A DNA stretch of 47,742 nucleotides from contig JAFWXX010000016.1 in the NCBI GenBank assembly GCA_017522915.1, positions 1 through 47,742 of the forward strand. Direction: 5' to 3'. The position numbers and the translations under genes were made by a program. This document shows, in pieces, positions 17,493-25,492 of this stretch. Numbering within the stretch: the first letter of the stretch is position 1; every line of letters starts with the position of its first letter. Below the pieces are notes generated by a model. It did not search any database. It had not been told where the DNA came from and saw only the letters and a list, made by a program, of their open reading frames with translations. The DNA is from Bacteroidaceae bacterium. GTDB taxonomy: Bacteria > Bacteroidota > Bacteroidia > Bacteroidales > Bacteroidaceae.

Positions 17493-17903
17493 ATGAAAAC
17501 TTTACGAAATCTATTTTGCCTTTTCTTATTTGTATTGCCTGCATTAGGAGTATTCTCACAATCAAATGGAAATACTATTTTCATTCCTTTAGAAGAGCAT
17601 GATGATGACTACGAAATAAATGACGATATAGAAAGCGAACGAAACCTTGAACTTTTATCAATCCTGCCCACCATGTACTATTATTCCACAACAGAAGAAA
17701 TAGGCATTGTCAGCAATTTTGTAACATTTGAAGATGTTGCATACGAAATATGCAATGAACAAGGTGCAACAATACTGTCAGACACTATCTCATTACCCAA
17801 GAATGAAGAAGTCTTTGTCTCAACGGCATCACTTCCAAGCGGAAAGTACTATATTTATATAATTATTGATGAGCAATCATTCGTAGGAGAACTGCAAAAA
17901 TAG
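17493..17903 (+). CDS. Secreted DUF3244-type protein
   Basis: A 136-residue secreted protein. Residues 1-22 form a signal peptide ending in GVFSQ. The mature part looks like a small beta-sandwich of the DUF3244 type: IFIPLEEHDDDYEINDDIE, then YEICNEQGATILSDTI, and the closing pattern LPSGKYYIYIIIDEQSFVGEL. DUF3244 proteins are common in Bacteroides and often sit beside a membrane TPR/HTH protein as here. The molecular role is unknown. An acidic stretch near residues 30-45 is notable. It is monocistronic and ends in a strong hairpin. Confidence 0.72.
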   Translation: MKTLRNLFCLFLFVLPALGVFSQSNGNTIFIPLEEHDDDYEINDDIESERNLELLSILPTMYYYSTTEEIGIVSNFVTFEDVAYEICNEQGATILSDTISLPKNEEVFVSTASLPSGKYYIYIIIDEQSFVGELQK

Positions 17904-17923
17904 CAGAAATACAGGAACCAGAC

Positions 17924-17971
17924 ATTAGCGTCACCACCGCACGGTAAACAATGTGCGGTGGTGACGCTAAT
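17924..17971. terminator. Long perfect hairpin after the DUF3244 gene
   Basis: A perfect 19-bp stem, 17924-17942 with 17953-17971, and a 10-base loop. The stem is GC-rich (GCGTCACCACCGCAC), in contrast to its AT-rich surroundings. ACTTTTATATAT follows, a weak U-tract. It begins 20 bases after the stop and probably ends the transcript. Confidence 0.75.
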
Positions 17972-18285
17972 ACTTTTATATATAACCCTGAAAACATTGA
18001 TGCAAAAATTGAGGTACTTGCAAGCATAGGAAGTGCAGCTTGAATAGCGAGTACCTAATATATATAAGTTCATTTAAGACTTATGGTGAAATAAGTGAAT
18101 CCGGAGAAGAACCACAGACACATAACCTGTTCGCCAACCCTCGAAAAAATGTTATTTCTTATTGAAACAGTCCGAGCCCATACGAAAGAAAGGGAAAAAG
18201 ATATAGGTACCAACAAACAGCAACAACTCTAAAATAGTTGCATATCAACGAATTGTCAACTACAAGAGCGATATTTCATACGTTC
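17972..18285. other. Intergenic stretch upstream of the kinase operon
   Basis: No gene is visible. AGGTACT (18012-18018) and AGTACCT (18050-18056) are inverted, and CAAGC/GCTTG between them extends an imperfect hairpin. At 18137-18175 the sequence CCCTCGAA...TTGAAACAGTCCGAG resembles 46495-46535, so a short fragment of array intergenic DNA seems to be present here too. Confidence 0.4.
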
Positions 18286-18339
18286 AGACATCATCGGACG
18301 AGGCTTTATTGGCAGAACTGTAATTTATTGTGACATTTG
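18286..18339 (+). promoter_or_regulatory. Shared-motif promoter of the kinase operon
   Basis: AGACA-TCA-TCGGAC (18286-18299), then GAGGCTTTATTGG as in the long repeats, and GACATTTG at 18332-18339, 38 bases from the T of TCGGAC. The -7 box is one base off consensus (G for T). The surrounding sequence is otherwise diverged from the long repeats, so the motif is kept where the background is not. Confidence 0.6.
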
Positions 18340-18425
18340 TTCAAACGCAAGACACTTCACTTATAAACAATGCTTCTGAAATATATTATAAAGAAGATTA
18401 AGGCAAGGAATTTAAATGAAACAAA

Positions 18426-20837
18426 ATGAATAATCTGTTAGTTATGGACACAAACAACACGATTAAACAGGAATTTAATACGACATGGCCAATCGTTCCG
18501 TCTTTCTTGGTAAAATCTGTCATTCATAATGGTGATACGTATTCTCCTAACCAACATGGGATTTATGATGCAGATACAGTTAGAGGACTGTTAGCAGATG
18601 CTTCTGATGACGAGAATATTCAAAACCCACTGTCTCTGTTCCAGGTTGTTCCTGAATCTTGCAAGTTCGATAAAGTTTCATATATAGGTGAAATAAATCA
18701 AGCTGGGGATGATTATTTCTTGAATACAATTTTAAACGGGAAAAAGGTTGTACGTATTGATCCCAGTTCCTTGTACAAAAACAAAACTTGTTGTGACAAA
18801 TTCCGGGAATGTAATGGATGCGAAAACAAATGTCATGAACAGGACTGCAGAATAGCGTTGCTATATCATGAGGATTTGAAGGAAATCCATTATAATGATG
18901 ATTTTGAAAATTATTGTAATAAACTCAATAGAATCATTTGTGAATATAACCAAGGAATCTCAGAAGAATATCAACTGCACTGCGAACAGGATGAAGCAAA
19001 CAAAAGGTTGTATGTGTGGTATAAGTGCCCATACTCTAACTTTATTGAATACTTCTTCCCTATAATCCATTCCGGGAAGGTTATAGCAGTCCTTATGCAA
19101 GGACAAAGAATCCCAAATACTTTAAGCAAAAAAGAAATTTTCAAAGATGTCTTGAAGGATTCTACAATAGACCCAAGAACAAGAGAGGAATTACATAAAT
19201 CCATTATGGGAATCTCTGACAACGAGTTCGGAATGGAGACTATGGAGAAAAGTCGTTTTAATGCTATATGTAAGAGAATATGTACTTTAGAAAAACGAAT
19301 TAACAAGGAGGTCAATTTTCATGCAAAATCCTATGTTTCCGACAATTTTCATAGAATTGAATCCAATTTTCATCAAAAAATAAAGGATGTAATAAAGAAA
19401 TGTGGTAAACTTTCAGACAGTGAATATAAAAAAATTGTAAATGAAGTATTACGTGAAATCTGCAATGTATTTAACGAGAAAGGATTCATACATATATATT
19501 CAACAGAAGCCAAATTCGAAGAAGCGAATTCCAGAACTGATACCTTTTATCTTATAGGAACGTCCATGGAACCGACAGAAATAGAAAAAAGGAAACTTGA
19601 AAAAATCAAATTTAAAGACCTGCCATCGGACTTAGAGATTTTGGCTAAGATGAAAAATGAAGATTTCGATCCATTTCTGCCACATCTTAAATTAAATTTT
19701 TCCAATGATGAAATTTTCCGGATTGAAAGTTTGTCTGTTGGAAATACCAGGCACCTTATTTGGAAGAGTTACCCAAACAAGAAAAATATCCACGAAAAAC
19801 AATTTTGCGAATATTCTAATTTTCTTAAGACCTTTTACCACACTTTATGGGAAGCATATAATCTTATGCGTAGTGAAAGGTTAAGAAAAAACTTGGAAAC
19901 CTCCATGCGAGTGTCGGTCCATGAAGCATCCCAAATTATACCAATTATCATTAATACATTAAAAAAAGAATATAAGCTAGACTTCAGATTACTTATAGAA
20001 GAAGACAGATTAGGTGAATATGGAATTACTCGTAGAGAGAACACCTTATATGACACGATTAACCGTCTTTACCTTTTGGATAATCTATACAAACGTTCAA
20101 CCTTGATGTTTAAAGAATTGGTTCCAATGGCATATTGGACAGACTTGCATAGACTTATATATTCTGTAAGAAGTTTATGCAATGAAAAAGCAAGAGGGAA
20201 TAATATGCAGAAGATTGTTGTTGAAGGATTGGACGGATTTAAGTTTCATCAATATAAAATTTTTACAGATTATCAACTTGTCAGCCATACCTTGTTCAAC
20301 CTCGTTGACAATGCAATAAAGTATGGATATATGGGAAGTCGTATCAACATCAATTTGTCATTATCCACTAATGATTTGCAAAATGAACAAAAAGGGTATT
20401 TGAATGAAATAAAAGCAGTACAAATCGCTGTCATAAGTTATGGAGCTGAAGTCAATAAAGAAGATGAGAAGCATCTTTATGAATTATTCTACCGTTCATC
20501 AGTTGCGACAAAGAAAGATGGTATGGGTATAGGTCTGTTTCTCGTGAAAAAGATATGTGCATCATTGGGTTATACCATAGAGTTCAAGAGTACTCGACTA
20601 TCTGAATATAATCTGCCAGCGTATCATTATGGAGCCGAATATCGCAAAAACAAATCATTGAAGACAGTATCTCCAACTATATTAAAAGAAGCTGTAAACG
20701 AGAATATCCCAGAAAAAGACTGGCATATTGAGAAATCGGAATTTGATGCAAAGATAAACCAACCAACCCATAAAAATGAATTTATCATTACATTAAACAA
20801 AATAAATGGTAACCTTATCAAAGAAAATCAACTATGA
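18426..20837 (+). CDS. PocR-domain sensor histidine kinase
   Basis: An 803-residue kinase without membrane helices, so cytoplasmic. Residues about 120-230 look like a PocR ligand-binding domain: a Cys-rich cluster (CCDKFRECNGCENKCHEQDC, about 122-141) that could bind metal, then FIEYFFPIIHSGKVIAVLMQGQ. A long helical middle follows. The probable phospho-acceptor is H499 in RVSVHEASQII, in a degenerate HisKA-type helix. The ATP-binding domain has the N-box FNLVDNAIKYG (about 624-634) and the G-box GMGIGLFLVKKI (about 699-710). The usual long D-box is not clear. Its stop overlaps the receiver gene (ATGA), so both are translated together. PocR domains sense small molecules; the ligand here is unknown. 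Confidence 0.82.
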   Translation: MNNLLVMDTNNTIKQEFNTTWPIVPSFLVKSVIHNGDTYSPNQHGIYDADTVRGLLADASDDENIQNPLSLFQVVPESCKFDKVSYIGEINQAGDDYFLNTILNGKKVVRIDPSSLYKNKTCCDKFRECNGCENKCHEQDCRIALLYHEDLKEIHYNDDFENYCNKLNRIICEYNQGISEEYQLHCEQDEANKRLYVWYKCPYSNFIEYFFPIIHSGKVIAVLMQGQRIPNTLSKKEIFKDVLKDSTIDPRTREELHKSIMGISDNEFGMETMEKSRFNAICKRICTLEKRINKEVNFHAKSYVSDNFHRIESNFHQKIKDVIKKCGKLSDSEYKKIVNEVLREICNVFNEKGFIHIYSTEAKFEEANSRTDTFYLIGTSMEPTEIEKRKLEKIKFKDLPSDLEILAKMKNEDFDPFLPHLKLNFSNDEIFRIESLSVGNTRHLIWKSYPNKKNIHEKQFCEYSNFLKTFYHTLWEAYNLMRSERLRKNLETSMRVSVHEASQIIPIIINTLKKEYKLDFRLLIEEDRLGEYGITRRENTLYDTINRLYLLDNLYKRSTLMFKELVPMAYWTDLHRLIYSVRSLCNEKARGNNMQKIVVEGLDGFKFHQYKIFTDYQLVSHTLFNLVDNAIKYGYMGSRININLSLSTNDLQNEQKGYLNEIKAVQIAVISYGAEVNKEDEKHLYELFYRSSVATKKDGMGIGLFLVKKICASLGYTIEFKSTRLSEYNLPAYHYGAEYRKNKSLKTVSPTILKEAVNENIPEKDWHIEKSEFDAKINQPTHKNEFIITLNKINGNLIKENQL

Positions 20838-21259
20838 AAAGAGTTTTATTTATCGAAGATGACGGCTTAATATATGAAACGTTAAGAGATGAGCTAGGTA
20901 GTGAATACGATACAGTTCGTGTCAGCAGTTTTGCAGCTGCTAAAGGACGATGGGATAGGGAAGGCGATACATTTGATTGTATTGTATTGGATTTAATGAT
21001 AAACCCATTAGGTCTTGAACTTGAAGAAACAGACAAATATACACCACTATTTGGGATGGCTGTATTGCAGTATTTTACAGAAGGAAGAAGTGAAAAAGAT
21101 ATTATACAAATTAAGAAAAAGACCATTATCTATTCTGGTTATATTGGAGTATTACGCGATAGAGGTCTTGATATAAGTAATCTTGAATGTGTACCAAAAG
21201 ATGGAGACAGCATTGAAGAGGTCGTTAAAAAGATAAGAACAATATGTACTAGAAATTAG
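20834..21259 (+). CDS. Stand-alone response regulator receiver
   Basis: A 141-residue receiver domain with no output domain. The acidic pocket is E8-D9-D10 (LFIEDDG), the phospho-acceptor is D53 (IVLDLMI), the switch serine is S101 (IIYSG), and the conserved lysine is K122 (VPKDG). An insertion of about 25 residues after beta-3 (LGLELEETDKYTPLFGMAV) makes it longer than CheY. With no DNA-binding part, it must act by protein contact. The likely partners are the co-transcribed kinase and the membrane protein that follows by 11 bases. Confidence 0.85.
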   Translation: MKRVLFIEDDGLIYETLRDELGSEYDTVRVSSFAAAKGRWDREGDTFDCIVLDLMINPLGLELEETDKYTPLFGMAVLQYFTEGRSEKDIIQIKKKTIIYSGYIGVLRDRGLDISNLECVPKDGDSIEEVVKKIRTICTRN

Positions 21260-21270
21260 AAGAACTATTT

Positions 21271-22170
21271 ATGATTCCTTTTAAAAAACATCCAATAATT
21301 TCTACTTTAATTTGTATAGCCATATTTTTCGTGGTTATTTTATTTATATGTTCGTATTGCAATCACCGTTCAACTAATAGACATTGCCGTGAGAATATGA
21401 ATGAAATTTCTTTGTATTTAAAAGAAGCAAAGAAGGAAATAGAAGTATGTGCGCATTGTAAACATATGCCTAACATTATTAGAAGAAATGTCTATAACGA
21501 ATTAAATTCATTGCTAACTGAACTCGATAGAGCAAGGAATGAACTTGTAAAACAATGTTATAAAACATTTGATGCTAATACTGTAACTTTTTTAATAACA
21601 TTTGTTTCTGCCTTATTCTTTACACTATTTATAACATATATCATGTTTCACATAAATAAATATTGTGAACTACAGAATTTATCAGAGAAGTATAATGTAA
21701 AAATAGAAAAGGCCGATAAACAAATAAGAACTGCTGATAATAAAATAAATGAACTTGAGAATAGAATTACTAAAGCAAATGAAGAGTGGAATGACAAACT
21801 ACAGTCTCAGGAATATATGCTGAAACTAGAGACTGAGAGAAATAAACTTATAGAGATTCTTAATCTTATTTCAGTTCTCGGCTCCCATTTGGCTTTGAGT
21901 GGTTATACCATTAAGCAAGAATATACGACATTGGTGTATATGATACAGCGCAAAACACGTTCATTATTAAATGAAAAATTCAATGAGGTAAAGTCGATTT
22001 CCGAGAAAGAAAAAACTGAATTTACTAGAATAATAACAGATTGTATTACCTATTTAAATATTGACAATTTAAAAGAACTGAACAAAGTTGGACTAGTTCC
22101 TTTTGAACAACTTTATGGGGACTTGAACGATATACGGCGCTTAATTAAAAATATTCCTCAACATGTATGA
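21271..22170 (+). CDS. Two-helix coiled-coil membrane protein, function unknown
   Basis: I do not recognise this 299-residue protein. It has a membrane helix at about 8-29 and another at about 104-127. The 75 residues between contain several cysteines (CNHRSTNRHC, CAHCKH) and probably face the periplasm. A coiled coil runs from about 130 to 200 (KIEKADKQIRTADNKINELE), followed by a helical cytoplasmic end. It starts 11 bases after the receiver gene and shares its low GC content, so it is the third gene of that operon. It could be the output of the kinase-receiver pair, for instance a membrane effector. No receiver, SLATT or other known effector domain is visible. Confidence 0.6.
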   Translation: MIPFKKHPIISTLICIAIFFVVILFICSYCNHRSTNRHCRENMNEISLYLKEAKKEIEVCAHCKHMPNIIRRNVYNELNSLLTELDRARNELVKQCYKTFDANTVTFLITFVSALFFTLFITYIMFHINKYCELQNLSEKYNVKIEKADKQIRTADNKINELENRITKANEEWNDKLQSQEYMLKLETERNKLIEILNLISVLGSHLALSGYTIKQEYTTLVYMIQRKTRSLLNEKFNEVKSISEKEKTEFTRIITDCITYLNIDNLKELNKVGLVPFEQLYGDLNDIRRLIKNIPQHV

Positions 22171-22272
22171 ATAATGTAAACTCATATAGGACCAAATGAA
22201 CCCAATAGAACATGAGCTTGGATTTATAAGACACTGTTGACCAAAAGAGTGTTTTGCTTGGATAATACAACG

Positions 22273-22324
22273 TTTAGAAGCTGTTTGAATTCCGAATTCT
22301 CTAGAAATTCAAACAGCTTCTAAA
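22273..22324. terminator. Perfect 19-bp hairpin downstream of the kinase operon
   Basis: TTTAGAAGCTGTTTGAATT (22273-22291) pairs fully with 22306-22324 around a 14-base loop. It may terminate the kinase operon, though no clean U-tract follows. The related stretch at 41610-41697 has the same flanks but lacks this hairpin, so it looks inserted. Confidence 0.55.
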
Positions 22325-22335
22325 TTATAAAAATA

Positions 22336-22377
22336 GGATTTTTTGACTACTATTCTCCAAAACTGAATTTGAAATGA
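22336..22377 (+). pseudogene. 3' tail fragment of an MG2-Sel1 giant gene
   Basis: The frame reads GFFDYYSPKLNLK followed by TGA. This is identical in protein to the last 13 residues of the giant that ends at 32753. Nothing upstream encodes the rest of such a gene. It shows that the repeat in front of rdrA was copied from, or left behind by, an MG2 cassette. Confidence 0.85.
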
Positions 22378-22739
22378 ATGGAGCAACATACAAGAAGTTT
22401 ATTGTAACGTTTGCGGGTTGGAACAGAAAATGAATCCAGTAGGATATGCAGTATAGAATCATATCATCAACCCGGATGTGAGAACAACTCAATGATGGAT
22501 GCTGCCACACATCGGTCAAAGCAAGTTGTATCAACTTCTTTTGTTCAATCAAACATAATCTTCAATAATATATATCCGTCCAGTTGCGTACGATATTTAA
22601 AAAAGCAGAAGATTTATATCATGAGCAACAATACGACTTAAGCGATTGTATGTGAATAACTTAACGACCAAAAGAACGCACCTATGCACATTTAGACATA
22701 GTCGGACGGGGCTTTATTGGGCGAGAATAACAACATTCG
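22336..22739 (+). repeat. Long direct repeat, copy 1 (left of RADAR)
   Basis: Nearly identical to 32712-33115 over its whole length, with few visible differences. From 22443 onward it also matches 28133-28428. It carries the tail of a giant gene, about 300 bp of non-coding DNA, and the shared promoter motif. Similarity stops just before the -7 box. It forms most of the 638-bp gap between the kinase operon and rdrA. Confidence 0.93.
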
Positions 22740-22747
22740 TAAATTTA
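22694..22747 (+). promoter_or_regulatory. Shared-motif promoter of RADAR
   Basis: AGACA-TAG-TCGGAC (22694-22707) and ATTG at the -33 position, then TAAATTTA at 22740-22747, 38 bases from the T of TCGGAC. The -7 box is degenerate, with only TA and two Ts conserved, unlike the TACCTTTG in copies 2 and 3. The rdrA start is about 60 bases downstream. Confidence 0.6.
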
Positions 22748-22808
22748 CATCAAAACTAATTTTAGAATAAATAGTGATACTATAAACACAAACTTAAAAT
22801 ATAAAGAC

Positions 22809-25478
22809 ATGGCAAATATTGAAAACAAGAAGGTTATAATAGACCTGGCAAAAAGTATGAATTCTCGTTTTTTTGAGGAGCTAGATATTATTCACAAAAC
22901 AGAATTCGACAGAGCTACAAGGCTAATTGATAATAAGATTGGTAGGATTAATGAGAACAGAAGCAATCACACCGAAATTCGCAACCGTTATAATGATACA
23001 ATTACCATCCTAGGCTCACGAGGAAGCGGAAAAACCTCATTCTTGATGAGTGTTCTTCACAAATATGAAGCACACGAAAAAGTAGAGGTAATAGAACTAA
23101 TTGACCCGACACTAATTGAAGAAAAGGGGCATATATTCTTGACGTTGATTTCTTTGATTCGGAATAAGGTCGAAAATAAAATCAGCAAAGATGAGTGCAA
23201 TCCCCACAGTTCTAATTACAGACAAAGAAAATGCTGGGAGAACAAGCTGAAGAAACTCGCTGCCGGTCTTCCGTCAATCGACATCGATAGTGATTCATTG
23301 TATTCTAATTGGCATGACCCAGAACATGTTATGCAAAAAGGCCTTGAAGCTGTAAATGCAGCAAAAGAACTTGAACAGAACTTTAATGATATTGTAAAAA
23401 ACGCTCTTGAGATATTAGATAAGAAAGCCTTCTTGATTGCCTTTGATGATATTGATGTTAACTTCAACAACGGCTGGAAGGTTCTTGAAACTATACGAAA
23501 ATATCTTACATCTCCACAAATAATAACATTATTAAGCGGCGATATTAAACTATTTTCAAAAGCAATCCGCAAACAGCAATGGATAAACTTTGGAGATGAA
23601 CTATTAAAAAATGAAGGAGAAAGATTAAATAATATTGATACATATGATGAGTTAGTAACTGAATTAGAGAGCCAATATATGCAAAAAATAATGAAGGCAC
23701 CCAATCGTATTCATCTCTCTACTATTGGCGAGATGTTAAACAGCAGAGAAATCACTGTATGCATCAATAAAGAAGATAAAGATATATATGAGCACTACAC
23801 TGATTTGTTAAAAGATTGGGGTATTAATAATATGTATGAAGCATATTCAGTTGTTTCATATCTTCTGACTCTCCCGCTAAGAACGCAAATACAATTGCTT
23901 AAACAGTTTGAGTATGTAAGAGAGAAAAATTTGAACATTTTGAATATCACCGATGCTTTTGTCAGCGACTTATATGAATTAGGCGTTGATGTCGAACTTG
24001 CAAAATCACAACCTAAGGATTTCTGTTATATTACACACAAATTCCTGCTTGATGAAAAATTGTTGAATGAAACATATCAATTGTTACCGACATCTGGTTC
24101 TGTAAATTACAACGCAGTCCTTTTTTCACTATACACAATGTTTATTGCACACTCTAAAAACAATCCGTCAATTCTATTTGAATATTGGATTGCAATTGTA
24201 ACAATAAAGAATCTTCTAACAATAATGCCCTACTACTGTGATAACGAGAAAGATGCAACAATAACACCAACAATTGACGGTATTTCTGAATACTCTTTTA
24301 TTGGGCAAAAGAAAGTGTATAGAGATATCTGCAGCTATTTATCCACTTATATACGGGCTGCATTAAACAATAAGTCTGAAAATAAGAATCCATGGGGCGG
24401 AACTATGATATTAAAAGGATTAGCCAGGAAAAGCAGACATAAAAAAGAAGATAGAATTGACTTGGTTTTCGAAAAGAAATCTTTAATGAGCAAACAGCTT
24501 GCATTCTTCCCGATGTCGATAGCGTCGTATGCTCACAAACAACGGTCTATAGTGGTCTATTCTTTTTATACATTATTGGGCACTATTGTAGAGTTACTTA
24601 AACGGTATGACATTATTAAAAGAAATATCAACAAACCTGTTGAGGATGTAAAGAGTAAAGAAAAGAAAGAACCTGTTAAGTATATTGCAACATTGCTAAA
24701 TGAGTTATCGCAAGTAAAAGATAACGTAATGCCAACTTTCGGAAGAAACTCTGACAACCTTGAAGACGAAATAGCTTACAATATCACGGAAATAGACCAA
24801 AAGGATGAAGATAGTCATTTAGCAGAGGTTCTATATGAATGGATATGCAATTACCCACAGTGTATTCCTCCGCACCTTATCGGAAAGACAGCAACACGAG
24901 CATTTTATGCAATGAGAAGCCTGGATGACAAAACTTTGAAGAATGAGGAACTAAACTTAGGTGATGCTATGCATAGACGAATTGTAATAGTCATGAACTC
25001 TGCTCTTGTTGAAGATGCAAAAGAGAATCTTGAAAACTCCAATCTATCAAATAATAACCCGGTAGAGTCCAATCTGATTTTTAGCACTAATTTGGATAGA
25101 ATTAATGATTTGAAAGATGAATATAAGAATAAGTTAATGTTCTCAAGGTGGATATTCACTTGCCCATTATTTCTACTATACATGAATAATGGCGGTAAAG
25201 AAGGAACAAAAAACAATGAAACTACTTATATAAATAACATCTGGAAAAAATTGTCACAGTACTTTGGTATATATAAATCCATCGATAATCTCAAGCCATC
25301 TGCCGAAACAGACCAGGTTACTAATGACAATAATAATAACAATATTATGGAATGGTTTAAAAAAAGTTCCATTTACAGTGAGCTTAAGAGGGTTGCAATA
25401 AATGGAAGAGGAGTAGCTAAGAGCCCCAAAGAGCCCAAAGCAAAGACTGCTAAGAAAACAGAGGCTGCTGAATCATAA
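22809..25478 (+). CDS. rdrA: RADAR defence ATPase RdrA
   Basis: An 889-residue P-loop NTPase. Walker A is GSRGSGKTS near residues 69-77 and Walker B is LIAFDDID near residues 207-214. A long helical region with no other recognisable domain follows, ending in a Lys/Ala-rich tail (KEPKAKTAKKTEAAES). Size, motifs and the gene immediately downstream match RdrA, the ATPase of the anti-phage RADAR system. RdrA forms rings that assemble with RdrB and support deamination of adenosine or ATP on infection, leading to growth arrest. It lies 14 bases before rdrB. The low GC content differs from the housekeeping region, consistent with transfer. No SLATT or Csx27-type accessory gene is adjacent. Confidence 0.9.
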   Translation: MANIENKKVIIDLAKSMNSRFFEELDIIHKTEFDRATRLIDNKIGRINENRSNHTEIRNRYNDTITILGSRGSGKTSFLMSVLHKYEAHEKVEVIELIDPTLIEEKGHIFLTLISLIRNKVENKISKDECNPHSSNYRQRKCWENKLKKLAAGLPSIDIDSDSLYSNWHDPEHVMQKGLEAVNAAKELEQNFNDIVKNALEILDKKAFLIAFDDIDVNFNNGWKVLETIRKYLTSPQIITLLSGDIKLFSKAIRKQQWINFGDELLKNEGERLNNIDTYDELVTELESQYMQKIMKAPNRIHLSTIGEMLNSREITVCINKEDKDIYEHYTDLLKDWGINNMYEAYSVVSYLLTLPLRTQIQLLKQFEYVREKNLNILNITDAFVSDLYELGVDVELAKSQPKDFCYITHKFLLDEKLLNETYQLLPTSGSVNYNAVLFSLYTMFIAHSKNNPSILFEYWIAIVTIKNLLTIMPYYCDNEKDATITPTIDGISEYSFIGQKKVYRDICSYLSTYIRAALNNKSENKNPWGGTMILKGLARKSRHKKEDRIDLVFEKKSLMSKQLAFFPMSIASYAHKQRSIVVYSFYTLLGTIVELLKRYDIIKRNINKPVEDVKSKEKKEPVKYIATLLNELSQVKDNVMPTFGRNSDNLEDEIAYNITEIDQKDEDSHLAEVLYEWICNYPQCIPPHLIGKTATRAFYAMRSLDDKTLKNEELNLGDAMHRRIVIVMNSALVEDAKENLENSNLSNNNPVESNLIFSTNLDRINDLKDEYKNKLMFSRWIFTCPLFLLYMNNGGKEGTKNNETTYINNIWKKLSQYFGIYKSIDNLKPSAETDQVTNDNNNNNIMEWFKKSSIYSELKRVAINGRGVAKSPKEPKAKTAKKTEAAES

Positions 25479-25492
25479 TTTGACCTGCAATA

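Noticed and set aside
18012..18056. Invertible promoter switch from AGGTACT/AGTACCT arms
   Set aside because: The arms are only 7 bp and 31 bases apart, and no invertase gene is near. A small imperfect hairpin is the simpler reading.
21271..22170. Calling the two-helix membrane protein a RADAR accessory (RdrC)
   Set aside because: It is coupled to the receiver gene and is separated from rdrA by 638 bp with a hairpin and its own promoter. It also shows no SLATT or Csx27-like sequence.
22411..22641. Plus-strand open frame (and an opposite-strand one at 22325-22552) repeated at 32787-32975 and 32707-32928
   Set aside because: They are preserved only because the repeats are nearly identical. 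Copy 2 lacks the start, and the frames overlap a gene tail and a promoter. I read the DNA as non-coding repeat.
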